From Phallus indusiatus (lineage: Eukaryota; Basidiomycota; Agaricomycetes; Phallales; Phallaceae): a DNA stretch of 64,000 nucleotides. Location: contig JAQFWX010000035.1 of assembly GCA_027605045.1 (NCBI GenBank), positions 310,001 to 374,000 of the forward strand, read 5' to 3'. A program made the position numbers and the translations under genes. The notes under the pieces were generated by a model. It did not search any database and was not told the DNA's origin. It worked only from the letters and a program-made list of their open reading frames with translations. Positions 63,263-64,000 of this stretch are shown piece by piece; the first letter of the stretch is position 1; every line of letters starts with the position of its first letter.

Positions 63263-64000
63263 AGGCTTTCTCATTGCTGCCATGACTCTAAAATTGCAGT
63301 CAGCTCTTTCTGAGTCCACATCCGGGGGAATCTTATACCCACTACCTACATACCATTCAGGATCATGGATCCTAAAAACCGTGGGGGAAGGCCATGTTCA
63401 CTCTGCTCAGTGACAAGCATTTACTTGATAGAGCCGAGTCAGATTGTTGTTCAAAAACGCATATCGACTCGTCCTTCATACTTTTGTTTTAACGTTATTT
63501 TCTTTCCATCTCTCTTTAGCATTTAATCATCATTTTTACTTCTTTCATTCTCCTGTGTTTTTTTATATATCAAGACCATTCGTTATCGTTCAGTATTCCT
63601 CATGCTTTATTAGCCGCTCTTTTAATATCTGACAATCACTTATTTTAAAGTCGTAGTCTAATTTTTCACCGCAACAGTCTATCTCGCGCTCCAGACTGGT
63701 CAAAACTATTTCTTATTCTTTTGTTTCTCGTTTGTTGAGATTCTGCTGACTTTCTGGTAATTTCAAGAGGCATTGCGATCATTATCCTTTATGCTTTCCC
63801 TTTCTTTTGAACGTTCATATAATACGTATCGTTGTGATGGCTGTAGTTTGTATATAGTGTACGAAGAAATCAAAGTGTTATTGAATACAACTGAAATGAA
63901 AACTCTGCATACTTTGTTTGGTCATATGACGTTTGCGTTAGTGGTGTTTTAAGATTTCCTCAGCTGAAAGCAGTGACGCCGTATTGTACTCCCGTACCAT
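63263..64000. other. 3' flank of the homeodomain gene
   Basis: AT-rich sequence with T-runs around 63480-63620. Short ORFs lack motifs. I see no gene; a gene may begin beyond the right edge. Confidence 0.5.

Overview
The window reads as a gene-dense stretch of a basidiomycete nuclear genome, most likely Agaricomycetes. Nearly every gene is broken by several short introns (about 43-80 nt, GT-AG, a few GC-AG), intergenic spaces are mostly 0.1-1.2 kb, and both the gene complement and the protein flavour are agaricomycete. That complement includes a fused allantoicase/ureidoglycolate lyase, an ERT1-type zinc cluster factor with a PAS domain, a Ser/Pro-rich homeodomain factor, caleosin and YAK1. 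All coordinates and exon joins come from reading the sequence. Protein names rest on recognised motifs, not on a database search.

Layout, left to right: RPC34 (+); a 1.2 kb spacer; an MGST3-like MAPEG enzyme (-); VPS17 retromer (-), divergent from an RKM4/SETD6 SET methyltransferase (+); REI1 (+); ERT1-like regulator (-), divergent from an MTQ1/PrmC methyltransferase (+); MRI1 (+); a PRA1-family protein (-), divergent from CDC26 (+); PEX5 (-). A gene-poor interval of about 2.8 kb follows (21.9-24.7 kb) and holds only an orphan fragment. Next come a CRZ1-like C2H2 factor (-), another sparse 2.1 kb, PMS1 (+), the allantoicase-ureidoglycolate lyase fusion (+), BRE1 (+), a RING/TRAF-type zinc-finger protein (-), a small intronless ORF with a strong promoter layout (+), a GRF zinc-finger protein (-), divergent from a PRKRIP1/DUF1168 protein (+), a membrane-anchored glutaredoxin-fold protein without its cysteine (-), YAK1 (+), a PHOSPHO-type HAD phosphatase (-), PSMG4 (-) and TFB1 (+) with start codons that touch or overlap, CASP/COY1 (-), a caleosin fused to a long unrecognised N-terminal domain (-), a broken ORF (-) and a homeodomain factor (+).

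The genes do not form an operon or a biosynthetic cluster; they are mostly housekeeping functions (transcription by Pol II and III, chromatin, mismatch repair, vesicle traffic, peroxisome import, methionine salvage, purine catabolism). No transposon, CRISPR, rRNA or tRNA gene was found.

The most notable points are: (1) the caleosin fusion, with an Ala/Gly-rich 433-residue extension and apparent loss of the conserved caleosin histidines; (2) two micro-exons (13 nt in the BRE1 RING, 17 nt in the homeodomain recognition helix); (3) two GC-AG introns; (4) the head-to-head PSMG4/TFB1 pair around a CCATGG palindrome; (5) three conserved genes (RPC34, MTQ1, PRKRIP1) that each need one extra base in a mononucleotide run to stay in frame. 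The last pattern points to assembly homopolymer errors more than to biology.
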